This document shows, one piece after another, positions 7,941-16,575 of a DNA stretch of 64,000 bases. Source of the stretch: Glaciecola sp041380235 (GTDB lineage: Bacteria; Pseudomonadota; Gammaproteobacteria; Enterobacterales; Alteromonadaceae); assembly GCF_041380235.1 (NCBI RefSeq), contig NZ_JBGIYY010000012.1, positions 62,001 through 126,000 on the forward strand, written 5' to 3'. The notes under the pieces are model-generated. The model was not told the DNA's origin, did no database searches, and saw only the letters and a list, made by a program, of their open reading frames with translations. The translations under genes and the position numbers were made by a program. Position 1 is the first letter of the stretch, and every line of letters starts with the position of its first letter.

Positions 7941-8321
7941 GTGGCATCGAGTAATCAGCACATACAAGAGCAAAGTGATGGTCAAATAGTGACGCAAGCT
8001 TATTGTGAAGCGGGTGAGTGGCTGGGTCTTAAACGCGAAGATTTAGCTGATATTATTGGGGCATCGGTTGCCTCTATTGCTCGGTACAAGGCCAAGACCG
8101 CTGAAATCAATGACGCTAAGCGTATGGAGTTGGCGCTGATGCTGATTCGTATTTACCGTAGTTTATTTGCCATCGTGGGCGGTGACAAAGCCAAGATGCA
8201 GCATTGGATAAATACCGATAATCGTCATTTAAACGAACAAACTCCGCTACAACTGCTTAAATCGATACAGGGTATGTACACCACTGTGCGCTACCTGGAT
8301 GCTATGCGTGGCCGAATTTAG
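7941..8321 (+). CDS. Xre/MbcA/ParS-type antitoxin (DUF2384 family)
   Basis: This 126-aa protein has a helix-turn-helix-like segment (about residues 28-52, LGLKREDLADIIGASVASIA) and a C-terminal DUF2384-type toxin-binding region (about 65-126). That region has the usual LIRIYRSLFAIVGGD and a closing YLDAMRGRI. Antitoxins of this family neutralise the NAD-degrading RES toxin and repress their own operon. The start is GTG at 7941 with AGGTGA upstream, inside an operator repeat. The toxin gene follows 66 bases later. The family call is strong from the pair, and autoregulation is supported by the repeats. Confidence 0.85.
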   Translation: MASSNQHIQEQSDGQIVTQAYCEAGEWLGLKREDLADIIGASVASIARYKAKTAEINDAKRMELALMLIRIYRSLFAIVGGDKAKMQHWINTDNRHLNEQTPLQLLKSIQGMYTTVRYLDAMRGRI

Positions 8322-8387
8322 TCCATATTCTTTAGCAAACATCATCCGTAAAAATAAGACGCCTGTTAACAATTGCATGTTAATACA

Positions 8388-9098
8388 ATGACTGCACCTG
8401 AAAATCATCTGGGCTGGCGAATAGTTGAAACGCAGGAAATTGCCGCAACACGCGCGGTTACAGCCTCAGCACAAGCACAAAGCCGCCTCGAGGAACTCCT
8501 TGATCAGACTAAACCGATGGTGCCTCTCGATTGCGTTGGTTTAGACTATCGTTTGTTTACACCCTTTCGTTATCCGCCTCTAGATTATGGCTCTCGTTTT
8601 GGCTCTGCTATTGAGCGCGGTATTTTTTATGGTTCGACGTCTCTTGAAACGGCCTTTGCTGAAGCCTCGGTATATTTATGGCTATTTCAAGCCGGCATGG
8701 CCGACTTAGGTCCGCTTAAACAGATGCATGCGCAGCGCACTGCGTTTCAATTTGCCTTGTTAACTGAACAAGGAGCCATGCTCACCGAGCTTGTGACTAA
8801 AGACGAATTGAAAACATTATGTGCAGCAGACAGTTGGCAAGCATCGCAACAAAAAGGCACGCAATTTCGAGAGCAGGGTCTTGCGTATTTGATTTACCCG
8901 AGTGCCCGATTCGAGCAAGGCAATAATGTTGCAGTTTTTAAGCCGAGCGCTTTTGCTAGTAGAGTTCCGATTGCATCCATGCAATGGCGTCTGCAGATGA
9001 ACAATGAATACTGTTGGTTTAGCAATGGCAAAACCGCCTATGAGTATTGGCATAAGGACTTTTCAACAGACGGCATTATTCCCCATCCTTGTTTATAA
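8388..9098 (+). CDS. RES-domain toxin
   Basis: This 236-aa protein of the RES family (named for conserved Arg, Glu and Ser) breaks down NAD+ and stops growth when freed from its antitoxin. The Arg site is in YRLFTPFRYPP or RFGSAIERG. A GIFYGSTSLETAFAEA segment near residues 82-98 carries the typical Tyr-Ser...Glu pattern. Ser and Arg near LIYPSARFEQGNNVAVF match the C-terminal part. ATG 8388 was chosen, although a TTG at 8373 would add five residues. It is the second gene of the operon, as is usual for Xre/RES modules. Confidence 0.85.
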   Translation: MTAPENHLGWRIVETQEIAATRAVTASAQAQSRLEELLDQTKPMVPLDCVGLDYRLFTPFRYPPLDYGSRFGSAIERGIFYGSTSLETAFAEASVYLWLFQAGMADLGPLKQMHAQRTAFQFALLTEQGAMLTELVTKDELKTLCAADSWQASQQKGTQFREQGLAYLIYPSARFEQGNNVAVFKPSAFASRVPIASMQWRLQMNNEYCWFSNGKTAYEYWHKDFSTDGIIPHPCL

Positions 9099-9187
9099 GA
9101 AGTTTGCAAAGAGATTAAATATCGTTATTGCGATTATGAGTGCTGCTTGTTTTCGTATACCATGACCGAAAAATTAGGAAGCAATAA

Positions 9188-10225
9188 ATGAGTAAAATGA
9201 ATGATGATCCAAGAATCGATCCACGGATCAAAGCAATTTTTGGCAGCATAGCCCTCGGCAGCAGTAACGATGTGCAAAGCAGAGAGTCGGCGATTAAATC
9301 GGCGAACAGCATAAAGTCAATACTCACTCGACAAATGGTTAGTGGGTTTTTAAACCGCTGCGACACCGAAACACTGGCTCCCTCAACGGGCTTAGTCGTT
9401 AGCGATAAAACCTTCCGTTCTGAGCCTGATGGCAACACTGTTAATATTCAATTTATTCGCCCCGACAATAGCGACGTTTTACCCTGTGTGTATTACATTC
9501 ATGGTGGTGGTATGGCGACGATGTCTTGTTACGATGGCAACTATAAAGCGTGGGGGCGCATTATGGCGGCGCAAGGTGTTGCTGTTGCTATGGTCGACTT
9601 CCGTAACGCCTTGGTAGCGTCTTCTTCAAAAGAAGTTGCGCCTTTTCCGGCCGGCTTAAATGATTGTGTGTCAGGCTTGAAATGGTTAAGTGCAAACAGC
9701 ACTGAACTGGCTATTGATGCTTCTAAAATTGTTGTCAGTGGCGATAGCGGGGGCGGTAACTTAGCGCTAGCCAGCGCCTTGCGTTTAAAACAAGACGGTG
9801 ACCTCAATCTTATTGCGGGGGTTTTTGCACTTTGTCCCTACATAGCAGGGCAATGGCCACAAGCAGATTTACCATCGTCAGTTGAAAACAATGGCATTTT
9901 GCTCGACCTACACAACAATCAGGGCCGCACGATTTACGGTATTGAAGAATTTGAGAAGGGCAACCCTCTAGCCTGGCCTAGGTTTGCAACTGAAGACGAT
10001 GTGCGCGGTTTCGTGCCAACGGTTATAAGCGTGAATGAATGCGACCCTCTGCGTGACGAAGGTGAACAATTCTATCAACTATTAAAGCAAGCTGGCGCTA
10101 AGGCTTATTTTCGTGAGGTGATGGGAACAATCCACGCCATTGAAGTATTTCCTATTGCATGCCCTGAAATTAGTCGAGAAACGGCGGCCAGTATCGCGCA
10201 ATTTTGCCGTGATTTGAGTATCTAA
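9188..10225 (+). CDS. Alpha/beta hydrolase, hormone-sensitive-lipase-like esterase
   Basis: This 345-aa esterase of the HSL (hydrolase fold 3) family hydrolyses short acyl esters. The oxyanion motif HGGG starts at His 105. The nucleophile Ser 187 lies in GDSGGG, and the other triad members are Asp 286 (ECDPLRDEG) and His 316 (GTIHAIE). AGGAAG lies eight bases before the ATG. No signal peptide is seen, so it is cytoplasmic. An intrinsic terminator follows. The substrate is unknown, and the neighbouring crotonase and reductase genes hint at lipid or aromatic metabolism only weakly. Confidence 0.85.
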   Translation: MSKMNDDPRIDPRIKAIFGSIALGSSNDVQSRESAIKSANSIKSILTRQMVSGFLNRCDTETLAPSTGLVVSDKTFRSEPDGNTVNIQFIRPDNSDVLPCVYYIHGGGMATMSCYDGNYKAWGRIMAAQGVAVAMVDFRNALVASSSKEVAPFPAGLNDCVSGLKWLSANSTELAIDASKIVVSGDSGGGNLALASALRLKQDGDLNLIAGVFALCPYIAGQWPQADLPSSVENNGILLDLHNNQGRTIYGIEEFEKGNPLAWPRFATEDDVRGFVPTVISVNECDPLRDEGEQFYQLLKQAGAKAYFREVMGTIHAIEVFPIACPEISRETAASIAQFCRDLSI

Positions 10226-10323
10226 ACTAAGCCACTCTCTATTAATAATAGCGTTTAATCGGTCAATCATAAGAATCTTGATATCACTCAGTCGTCTAAA
10301 TAGTCGAGCGTTATACTTGTTAG

Positions 10324-10348
10324 AAACCCAGCATCAGCTGGGTTTTTT
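10324..10348 (+). terminator. Rho-independent terminator
   Basis: The stem AACCCAGC / GCTGGGTT with an ATCA loop is followed by a T-run to 10348, about 100 bases after the esterase stop. It separates that gene from the crotonase gene. Confidence 0.85.
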
Positions 10349-10440
10349 CATTTTCCAATATCTAGTACTTAATTGCTTTGCCTATCCTCCCATTGATCAT
10401 AAGATAAGAATATTCAAATAAGCAAAGAGTATTTTTATCA

Positions 10441-11340
10441 ATGTCGTCGACCTCTACAAATGCATCAAAGCAAATGGATACGGATCATGCACTGAAATGT
10501 TTCGCCTTGACCATATCTAACAATATCGCACATATTCAGTTGATTCGCCCAGAGCATCTCAATTCTATGATCCCCGAGTTTTGGCAAGAGTTGCCAAGTT
10601 TAGTAAGAGAGTTGGACGCGCGTGGCGATATTCGGGTGATTGTTATCAGCAGTACCGGTAAACATTTTAGTGCCGGCATGGACTTATCAGTATTTACCAA
10701 TATGGCATCAACATTTACCGGTGAGCCGGCGCGCAGAGCAGAGGCTATGAGGCGCTCTGTGCTGGCATTACAAGACAGCTTCAATTCGTTAGAAGAAGTG
10801 CGCATGCCAGTATTGGTGGCTATTCATGGCGGTGCGATAGGCGGGGCAGTCGATATGGTGAGCGCTGCAGACTGCAGATACTGCACCCAAGATACCTTCT
10901 TTACAATCAAAGAAACTCAAATTGGCATGACTGCAGATGTCGGCACCTTGCAGCGGCTTCCGCATTTGATCCCACAAGGCCTCATTCGTGAATTAGCCTA
11001 TACGGGCCGCAATTGGAGTGCGCAAGAGGCGCTGGCGCAAGGCTTTGTTAATCAAGTATTTGATGATCAAGATACAATGATTGACGCGGTCATGAAAATT
11101 GCTCAGGGCATTGCTGCAAATTCCCCCATGGCAGTGGCTGGTTGTAAAGAGATGATTAACTATACGCGTGACCATAGCGTGCCAGATAGTTTGAACTATA
11201 TGGCTACATGGCAAGCGGGTATGTTTCAGATGCCTGACGTGATGGAAGCGATGACGGCGCAAAAAGAGCGGCGCATGCCAAGCTACGAAGAACTCCATCC
11301 AGATACCGGTGTGATGGGCTCCCAGAAAAATGAAGGGTAG
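10441..11340 (+). CDS. Crotonase, delta(3,5)-delta(2,4)-dienoyl-CoA isomerase-like
   Basis: This 299-aa protein has an enoyl-CoA hydratase/isomerase fold. Oxyanion segments are FSAGMDL (about 77-83) and HGGAIGG (about 129-135). The active-site residues match the mammalian ECH1 dienoyl-CoA isomerase rather than a hydratase: Asp 138 (VDMVSAAD), Glu 158 (IKETQ) and Asp 166 (TADVGTLQRLP), with the same 20- and 8-residue spacing. The predicted role is beta-oxidation of unsaturated fatty acids with odd-numbered double bonds. The ribosome site is poor (AAAGAG). The first residues are Ser/Thr-rich, and an ATG at residue 12 is an alternative start. It stands alone between terminators and a reductase-like gene. 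Confidence 0.85.
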   Translation: MSSTSTNASKQMDTDHALKCFALTISNNIAHIQLIRPEHLNSMIPEFWQELPSLVRELDARGDIRVIVISSTGKHFSAGMDLSVFTNMASTFTGEPARRAEAMRRSVLALQDSFNSLEEVRMPVLVAIHGGAIGGAVDMVSAADCRYCTQDTFFTIKETQIGMTADVGTLQRLPHLIPQGLIRELAYTGRNWSAQEALAQGFVNQVFDDQDTMIDAVMKIAQGIAANSPMAVAGCKEMINYTRDHSVPDSLNYMATWQAGMFQMPDVMEAMTAQKERRMPSYEELHPDTGVMGSQKNEG

Positions 11341-11486
11341 ACAATATGCTGTTTTCGGCGGGAGCATTAGTGTGCTTTGATGCTCTTGCTTAAGCAACGC
11401 TAATAGTTATCCATAGCCAGATATGAGTCGCAAAACTCGCGCGCATACTACAAAGTATTCCGTACCCTCAATGTTTAAGGAAACCC

Positions 11487-12572
11487 ATGACCACAATTAC
11501 GCAAATTCAAGTTAAACAAGACGATTTGGCCATTACCAAAACCAAGCTTGTTGAAATAGATGAGGCTCAGTTAGCGCAAGGTGAAATATTATTAGCAACC
11601 GACACCTTCGGATTTTCTGCCAATAACATTACCTATGCGGCACTTGGCCATGGCATGGGCTATTGGGGCTTCTTTCCTGCAGATGAAGGCTACGGTATCG
11701 TGCCGGTTTGGGGTTTTGCGACAGTGGCTGCCTCAAAGCACAAAGATATTGCAGTGGGTGAAAAGGTATTTGGCTATTTACCAATGGCCTCGCATTTAGT
11801 GGCGCGTCCGCACAAGATAAGTGAATATGGATTTTCAGATGGGCACCCTAATCGTAAATCGATTAGTCCAGTTTATGACAATTACTTGTATTGCAAAAAA
11901 GACCCTGGTTATAACCCTAAGCGTGAGCCGTGGCAGTTAAATTTCAGACCCTTGTTTATGACCTCTTTTGTGCTTGATGAGTTTGTCGGCCAGCAGGTAA
12001 ATCAAGCATCATTGATCCTGAGCAGTGCCTCAAGTAAAACCGCATTTGGTACTGCATTCTTACTTCAGGCAAACAAAGCCCAACGTAATCAAGACTATCA
12101 AGTGATTGGGCTCACTTCATCATCCAACAAAGCTTTAGTCGAATCGTTAGGATGTTATGACCTTGTGTTTACTTACGATGAAATTGCGTCTTTACCTAAA
12201 CAAAGCAGTTGGCTATTAGACTTCGCCGCAAACGGCGAAGTGATTGCCGCTTTGCAAGAAAGTTTGCAGGCACATCTAGGTAAAATCACCTTAATTGGCG
12301 CAACCGATTGGAAGGCTACTCAAAAACCCAACAAAAAAGCCCTCGAAGCCGAAATATTCTTTGCGCCATCGTTAGTCAAGTCATTGAATCAAGAGTGGGG
12401 GCAGGGCGTATTCTTAGAGAAGTATGCACTTGCATGGCAACACGTCGCCAAAGCGCTTCAAAACACCATGCACGAGGAGAATTTTGAAGGGATAGAGGCA
12501 ATGTTAGGCTTATATCAAAAAACCCTAAGTGGCAGCGCTGATACTAAGGCGCTTAACATCGTAAAATTTTAG
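11487..12572 (+). CDS. DUF2855 family protein (quinone-reductase-like fold)
   Basis: This 361-aa protein resembles the DUF2855 group, distant members of the medium-chain reductase superfamily. Characteristic stretches are LATDTFGFSANNITYAALG, then WGFATV and GYLPMASHLV. A Rossmann-like region starts near residue 175 (LILSSASSKTAFGTAFLL). The usual zinc ligands and a clear GxGxxG are absent. AAGGAAA lies a few bases before the ATG, and an intrinsic terminator follows. The reaction is unknown. Proximity to the dienoyl-CoA isomerase suggests a lipid-linked redox step, but this is only a guess. Confidence 0.8.
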   Translation: MTTITQIQVKQDDLAITKTKLVEIDEAQLAQGEILLATDTFGFSANNITYAALGHGMGYWGFFPADEGYGIVPVWGFATVAASKHKDIAVGEKVFGYLPMASHLVARPHKISEYGFSDGHPNRKSISPVYDNYLYCKKDPGYNPKREPWQLNFRPLFMTSFVLDEFVGQQVNQASLILSSASSKTAFGTAFLLQANKAQRNQDYQVIGLTSSSNKALVESLGCYDLVFTYDEIASLPKQSSWLLDFAANGEVIAALQESLQAHLGKITLIGATDWKATQKPNKKALEAEIFFAPSLVKSLNQEWGQGVFLEKYALAWQHVAKALQNTMHEENFEGIEAMLGLYQKTLSGSADTKALNIVKF

Positions 12573-12597
12573 TGCAAAACCGCTAACTAAGAGCAAT

Positions 12598-12627
12598 AAA
12601 GGCAGCCAACCAACGGCTGCCTTTTTT
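12598..12627 (+). terminator. Rho-independent terminator
   Basis: A perfect 7-bp stem GGCAGCC / GGCTGCC with a 7-base loop is preceded by AAA and followed by six Ts. It lies 25 bases after the DUF2855 gene. Confidence 0.92.
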
Positions 12628-12850
12628 ATACAAATGGCCTGCGCAATTTTGAGTATTTAGAGTGTTAAAAGGTGCTTTAACGAACTACTTCAAATAATCT
12701 TTTAAAAAGGTATTGCGTTGTTTTGCTTTTGGTCATACTTTACGCCGTAATTGACACCCTTGGTAGTTTAGATACTTAAGGATGCCAGTGAATGCTATGC
12801 TATAAGCATTATGCAGTAATAGCGGCACATCAAAATTTTAGGAGATATAC

Positions 12851-14410
12851 GTGAGCGACGAAAAAGCGCCCAAATCAGCCAATGAAACCGAACATCTATT
12901 TGAACTTCGTCATTTAACATTAGATGATTATGAAGGTATCCAATCACTCATGAATGTGGTGTATCGGAATATCGGTGGAGCATTTTCCAAGAAACGTTTT
13001 CAGGCACAGATAAATACCTTTGCTGACGGTCAAATCTGTATTGAAGATAAAGGAAAAGTCGTTGCGGCAGCGTTCTCAGTTATTGTTGATTATGAAAAAT
13101 TTGGCGATAAACACACCTATGAAGAAATTACGGGCGATGCTTACATTACTACCCATGACCCTAAAGGCGATGTCCTTTATGGCGTCGATTTTTTTGTGGA
13201 CCCAGCTTATCGCGGCTTAAGACTTGGTCGCAGGCTTTACGAAGCACGCAAGGAGCTTTGCCGTAACCTTAATTTGAAAAGTATCATGGCCGGTGGCCGC
13301 ATTCCGAATTATTCAAAATATGCGGATAAAATGACACCGTTTGAATATATCGAAGAAGTTAAAGCAAAAGAAATACACGACCCTACCTTGTCATTTCAAA
13401 TGAACAATGGTTTTGAGGTCAAGCAAGTGCTCAAGGCCTATTTGCCTGAAGATAATCAGTCGATGGGGTTTGCCACCTTATTGCAATGGCACAACATGTA
13501 TTTCGACGCAGATAAACCTTCGTTGCTCGACAGCAAGTTCTCGAGCGCAAGAATTGGCTTGGTACAATGGCAAATGCGCTATTTTGATAGCGTAAAAGAC
13601 ATGCAGCAGCAGGTTGAGTATTTTATTGATGCATTGTCCGATTACAAATGCGATCTCGCTATATTACCTGAATTTTTTAATGCGCCATTAATGGGCCTAA
13701 GCGAATCAGAAGCGCCCATCGATGCTATATGGCATCTCGCAGAGTACACGTCTGAAATTCTTACCCAAATTTCAGAGTTGGCGATTAGCTACAACATTAA
13801 TATTATTGCCGGTTCAATGCCGGTTATTGAAGATGATGAGCTATATAACGTTGCGTATTTGTGTCATCGAGACGGACGCATCGACAGTCAATACAAGCTG
13901 CATCCTACACCCTATGAAAAAAATGGGTGGTTAATGAAGGGCGGCGATAAACTGGCTGCCTTTGAGACAGATTTTGGAAAAATCGGCATATTGATTTGTT
14001 ATGACGTCGAATTTCCAGAGCTTGCGCGCTTGCTGTCAGAAGAAGAAATTCAAATATTGTGCGTGCCATTTTGGACCGACACTAAAAACGGATACTTACG
14101 GGTTCGTCGTTGTGCGCAGGCGCGGGCAATCGAAAATGAATGCTACGTCGCAATTGCCGGCAGTGTAGGCAATTTGCCCAAAGTAGATAACGTTGATATT
14201 CAATATGGGCAAACTGCGGTATTTTCACCGTCTGACTTTGCCTTTCCACACGACGCTATTGTCTCAGAAACAACGCCTAATACTGAAATGATGCTGATTG
14301 CCGACCTCGATCTCGATAAGCTTGAAAAGTTGAAAAATGAAGGCTCGGTTAGGAACTATCTCGATAAGCGTCGTGACCTTTATCGCGTGCAGTGGATTGG
14401 TGAAAAGTAG
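12851..14410 (+). CDS. Bifunctional GNAT acetyltransferase / nitrilase-superfamily amidohydrolase
   Basis: This 519-aa two-domain protein has an N-terminal GNAT fold (about residues 15-210, with the acyl-CoA loop YRGLRLGRRLYEAR). It is fused to a carbon-nitrogen hydrolase (about 230-515). The Glu-Lys-Cys triad is Glu 274 (LPEFFNAP), Lys 349 (YKLHPTPYE) and Cys 383 (LICYDVEFPE). This fusion is a known but poorly characterised bacterial family. The hydrolase would cleave an amide or nitrile, and the GNAT part would acetylate or sense an acyl-CoA. GGAG lies eight bases before the start GTG. It is monocistronic, with the long upstream region holding an extended -10-like TGCTATAAG near 12798. The substrates are unknown. 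Confidence 0.88.
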   Translation: MSDEKAPKSANETEHLFELRHLTLDDYEGIQSLMNVVYRNIGGAFSKKRFQAQINTFADGQICIEDKGKVVAAAFSVIVDYEKFGDKHTYEEITGDAYITTHDPKGDVLYGVDFFVDPAYRGLRLGRRLYEARKELCRNLNLKSIMAGGRIPNYSKYADKMTPFEYIEEVKAKEIHDPTLSFQMNNGFEVKQVLKAYLPEDNQSMGFATLLQWHNMYFDADKPSLLDSKFSSARIGLVQWQMRYFDSVKDMQQQVEYFIDALSDYKCDLAILPEFFNAPLMGLSESEAPIDAIWHLAEYTSEILTQISELAISYNINIIAGSMPVIEDDELYNVAYLCHRDGRIDSQYKLHPTPYEKNGWLMKGGDKLAAFETDFGKIGILICYDVEFPELARLLSEEEIQILCVPFWTDTKNGYLRVRRCAQARAIENECYVAIAGSVGNLPKVDNVDIQYGQTAVFSPSDFAFPHDAIVSETTPNTEMMLIADLDLDKLEKLKNEGSVRNYLDKRRDLYRVQWIGEK

Positions 14411-14444
14411 TTAGCGGCCGATAGATACTAAGGGTTTGAAAATT

Positions 14445-14460
14445 ATGTGCGATTGCACAT
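14445..14460 (+). other. Small hairpin after the GNAT-nitrilase gene
   Basis: ATGTGC-GATT-GCACAT is a perfect 6-bp stem-loop, 35 bases past the stop codon. It lacks a T-run, so it may be a weak terminator, an operator for the next gene, or chance. Confidence 0.25.
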
Positions 14461-14513
14461 GAATTGGTCGGACCCTTTATCTTAATGATGATGCACAGGT
14501 GTGTAGAGCCAAA

Positions 14514-14915
14514 ATGAAAAGCACTGAACATGACAATAAAAAATCGCTAAATGTCCTCGTGGTGGATGATGGTGAAATTGAGCTTAAACTAATGAGCTAC
14601 TTTGTCTCGCAAATAAGCGATTGGGACATCAATTGCTTTCAAGCTAATTGCGCAAATGACGCTATTGGCATATTACAAAGCACGTCGATTGACGTTTGCC
14701 TATTCGATTACTATCTAGCGGGTGAAACTGGCGTGGAGTTGGTTAACACACTTATCGAAATGGGTATAAATAAACCGGTGGTGATGGTAACAGGTCTAGA
14801 TGAAGCGGAAGTTGATACCTTGATCCACAGTTGCGGCATCGAGCATACACTCAGTAAAGAAAACCTCTCCCCAAGCAGTATTGCTCAAAGCATTCATCGC
14901 GCTATCGAACACTAA
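14514..14915 (+). CDS. Stand-alone receiver-domain response regulator
   Basis: This 133-aa CheY-like receiver has no output domain. The acidic pair is in VLVVDDGE, the phospho-acceptor Asp in VCLFDYYLAGE, the conserved Thr in VMVTGLDE and the Lys in LSKENLS. ATG 14514 was preferred to a GTG at 14499. It lies upstream of, and on the same strand as, the efflux operon, but a 210-base region with a separate promoter follows, so it is probably a separate unit. It may relay phosphate in a multistep system. No partner kinase is adjacent. Confidence 0.85.
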   Translation: MKSTEHDNKKSLNVLVVDDGEIELKLMSYFVSQISDWDINCFQANCANDAIGILQSTSIDVCLFDYYLAGETGVELVNTLIEMGINKPVVMVTGLDEAEVDTLIHSCGIEHTLSKENLSPSSIAQSIHRAIEH

Positions 14916-14998
14916 GCTTTGCCGAAACCTTACTAAAAATACAAGTGATGATGCAGTAGCGTCGTTATTTTTGCTTGCCTGAGTTTGAGCGCTAGACC

Positions 14999-15032
14999 TG
15001 TCCGCAGCGGACACTTTAGCTGTCCGCGTACA
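14999..15032 (+). promoter_or_regulatory. Upstream activator sites for the sigma-54 efflux promoter
   Basis: TGTCCGC-A-GCGGACA (14999-15013) is a perfect 7-bp palindrome. A second near-palindrome, TGTCCG/CGTACA (15021-15032), shares its left half. They lie about 45-75 bases upstream of a sigma-54 promoter, where an NtrC-type activator would bind. The natural candidate is the activator encoded at 19915-21249. Confidence 0.65.
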
Positions 15033-15074
15033 TGTTGTTTAAAATAAAACTCATAAAAAACAGTTAGTTAATTA

Positions 15075-15090
15075 TGGCATGAATATGGCT
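15075..15090 (+). promoter_or_regulatory. Sigma-54 (-24/-12) promoter of the efflux operon
   Basis: TGGCATGAATATGGCT matches the consensus TGGCACG-N4-TTGCW at 10 of 12 defined positions. The invariant GG and GC are at correct spacing. Transcription would start near 15102, ahead of the 29-codon ORF and the adaptor gene. An NtrC-type activator gene lies at the end of the same gene run. Confidence 0.75.
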
Positions 15091-15128
15091 ATCTCTCTTG
15101 TATGAAGCAAACCATATTGGAGCTTAAG

Positions 15129-15218
15129 ATGATTGCCTTTTACTTTTTGTTGCCGCCCTTAACGGTGTTTGTTTTTGGTTTATTGTTCGCATGGTTAGAA
15201 ACTCGCCTTATTAGATAG
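15129..15218 (+). CDS. 29-residue single-helix membrane peptide in the operon leader
   Basis: This short ORF starts MIAFYFLLPPLTVFVFGLLF and ends AWLETRLIR. It is a single hydrophobic helix with a positively charged end. GGAG is placed six bases before the ATG, better than many annotated genes here. An in-frame ATG at 15102 lies at the expected transcription start and is less likely. It is the first ORF after the sigma-54 promoter, 42 bases before the adaptor gene. It could be a small accessory subunit of the ABC complex or a translated leader. No homolog is recalled. Confidence 0.5.
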   Translation: MIAFYFLLPPLTVFVFGLLFAWLETRLIR

Positions 15219-15260
15219 GTCGAGGCAGTATTACACCCGCTATTTTAAAATATAGGTTAA

Positions 15261-16523
15261 ATGGACATGATAAGAGATACCAGCGCAACCGACACGGCAG
15301 TCGCCCCAAAGAGTCAGAAGCTTAAGGTAGCTATCATTATTGTTGTAGCAATAATAGTTATCGCTCTGGGTATTAGCGCGCTGACGGGCGTCACAACCGC
15401 CACTCGCTCTATTGATCGGAGCTCGGTTCAAATTGCCACTTTAGAAGTGGGTGATTTGGTCAGAGATGTACTTTCCACTGGCAGAATTGTTGCCGCCAAT
15501 GCACCTCAACTCTATAGCCCCGAGCAAGGATTTGTATCGCTGCGAGTCAAAGCCGGTGATGCGGTCGAAAAAGGCCAGATAGTGGCGGTGGTTGACAGTC
15601 CTGAGCTGCAAAACCAGCTTAAACAAGAGCTCTCAGAGCAAGATAGATTGATGGGCGAGTTAGCGCGCCAAGAGCTTGATTCGAGACGTCAAGCACTGCA
15701 ACTCAGCAAGCTATTAGATTTGGCCGAAGTAGATTTACAAGCCGCGCAACGAGAAGAGCGCAGGGCACAGGCGTCGATCGTAAATAACCTGATCAGCCAA
15801 ATTGATCACGAGAAAGCGGTAGACGATTTAGCCAGAGCGAAGCTTAATTTCAAGCATGCGCAGCAAGAAGTTGCGCTAGCAAAAGACACCTTAGCCTTTG
15901 AACTCGACAGTGCCAAAAGTACGGTAGAGCGTCAGGCGCTGGTAGTAGAAGAGCTGGCCCGCAAAACCCAAGAACTAGAGATAATCGCTTCTGTTACGGG
16001 CGTTGTGGGCAATTTGCTCACTCAACCACAGGCCCTCGTGAATAAAAACCAGCCCCTGATGACCTTGGTCGATTTGACAGCCTATGAGGCTGAGCTGAAT
16101 GTGCCAGAGACGTATGCCAGCGACTTAAGCATTGGCATGACAGTCGAAGTGAGTTTTCAGGGCAAGACAATTTTGGGGCAGCTATCGGGAATTTCACCTG
16201 AAGTCACTAATCGTGAAGTCACAGCGCGGGTGCGCTTTGATCAAGAAGAACTGCAGGGTACACGCCAAAATCAACAAATATCGGCACGAGTTTTACTCGA
16301 AAACAAGGCCAATGTATTAAAGGTCCGCCGCGGCAGCTTTGTGCAGGCAGGTGGTTTTATTGCTTACAAAGTAGAGGGTGATATCGCCACTCGCATAGAC
16401 ATTCAGATTGGGGCGAGCAGTATGCGTGAAATTGAAATACTCAGCGGCCTTTCTGCAAACGACCAAATTATTATTTCAAACTACAGCGAATTTGAAGGGG
16501 CAGACAGCATTTTACTTAAGTAG
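15261..16523 (+). CDS. HlyD/MacA-type periplasmic adaptor of ABC efflux system
   Basis: This 420-aa adaptor is anchored by one N-terminal transmembrane helix (residues about 22-42, VAIIIVVAIIVIALGISALT). A split biotinyl-lipoyl domain follows (GFVSLRVKAGDAVEKGQIVA near 92-111). A long coiled-coil hairpin (about 115-235, rich in Glu/Gln/Arg/Lys/Ala) precedes the beta-barrel domain. Such adaptors link an inner-membrane pump to an outer-membrane channel. AGG lies a few bases before the ATG. It is the first large gene of the operon. No TolC-like channel is encoded nearby, so a shared one is presumably used. Confidence 0.9.
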   Translation: MDMIRDTSATDTAVAPKSQKLKVAIIIVVAIIVIALGISALTGVTTATRSIDRSSVQIATLEVGDLVRDVLSTGRIVAANAPQLYSPEQGFVSLRVKAGDAVEKGQIVAVVDSPELQNQLKQELSEQDRLMGELARQELDSRRQALQLSKLLDLAEVDLQAAQREERRAQASIVNNLISQIDHEKAVDDLARAKLNFKHAQQEVALAKDTLAFELDSAKSTVERQALVVEELARKTQELEIIASVTGVVGNLLTQPQALVNKNQPLMTLVDLTAYEAELNVPETYASDLSIGMTVEVSFQGKTILGQLSGISPEVTNREVTARVRFDQEELQGTRQNQQISARVLLENKANVLKVRRGSFVQAGGFIAYKVEGDIATRIDIQIGASSMREIEILSGLSANDQIIISNYSEFEGADSILLK

Positions 16524-16575
16524 CATAGTAATGCTCGCCTACATCCAACGTTTTGTATAACACAGGGAATTAAAC

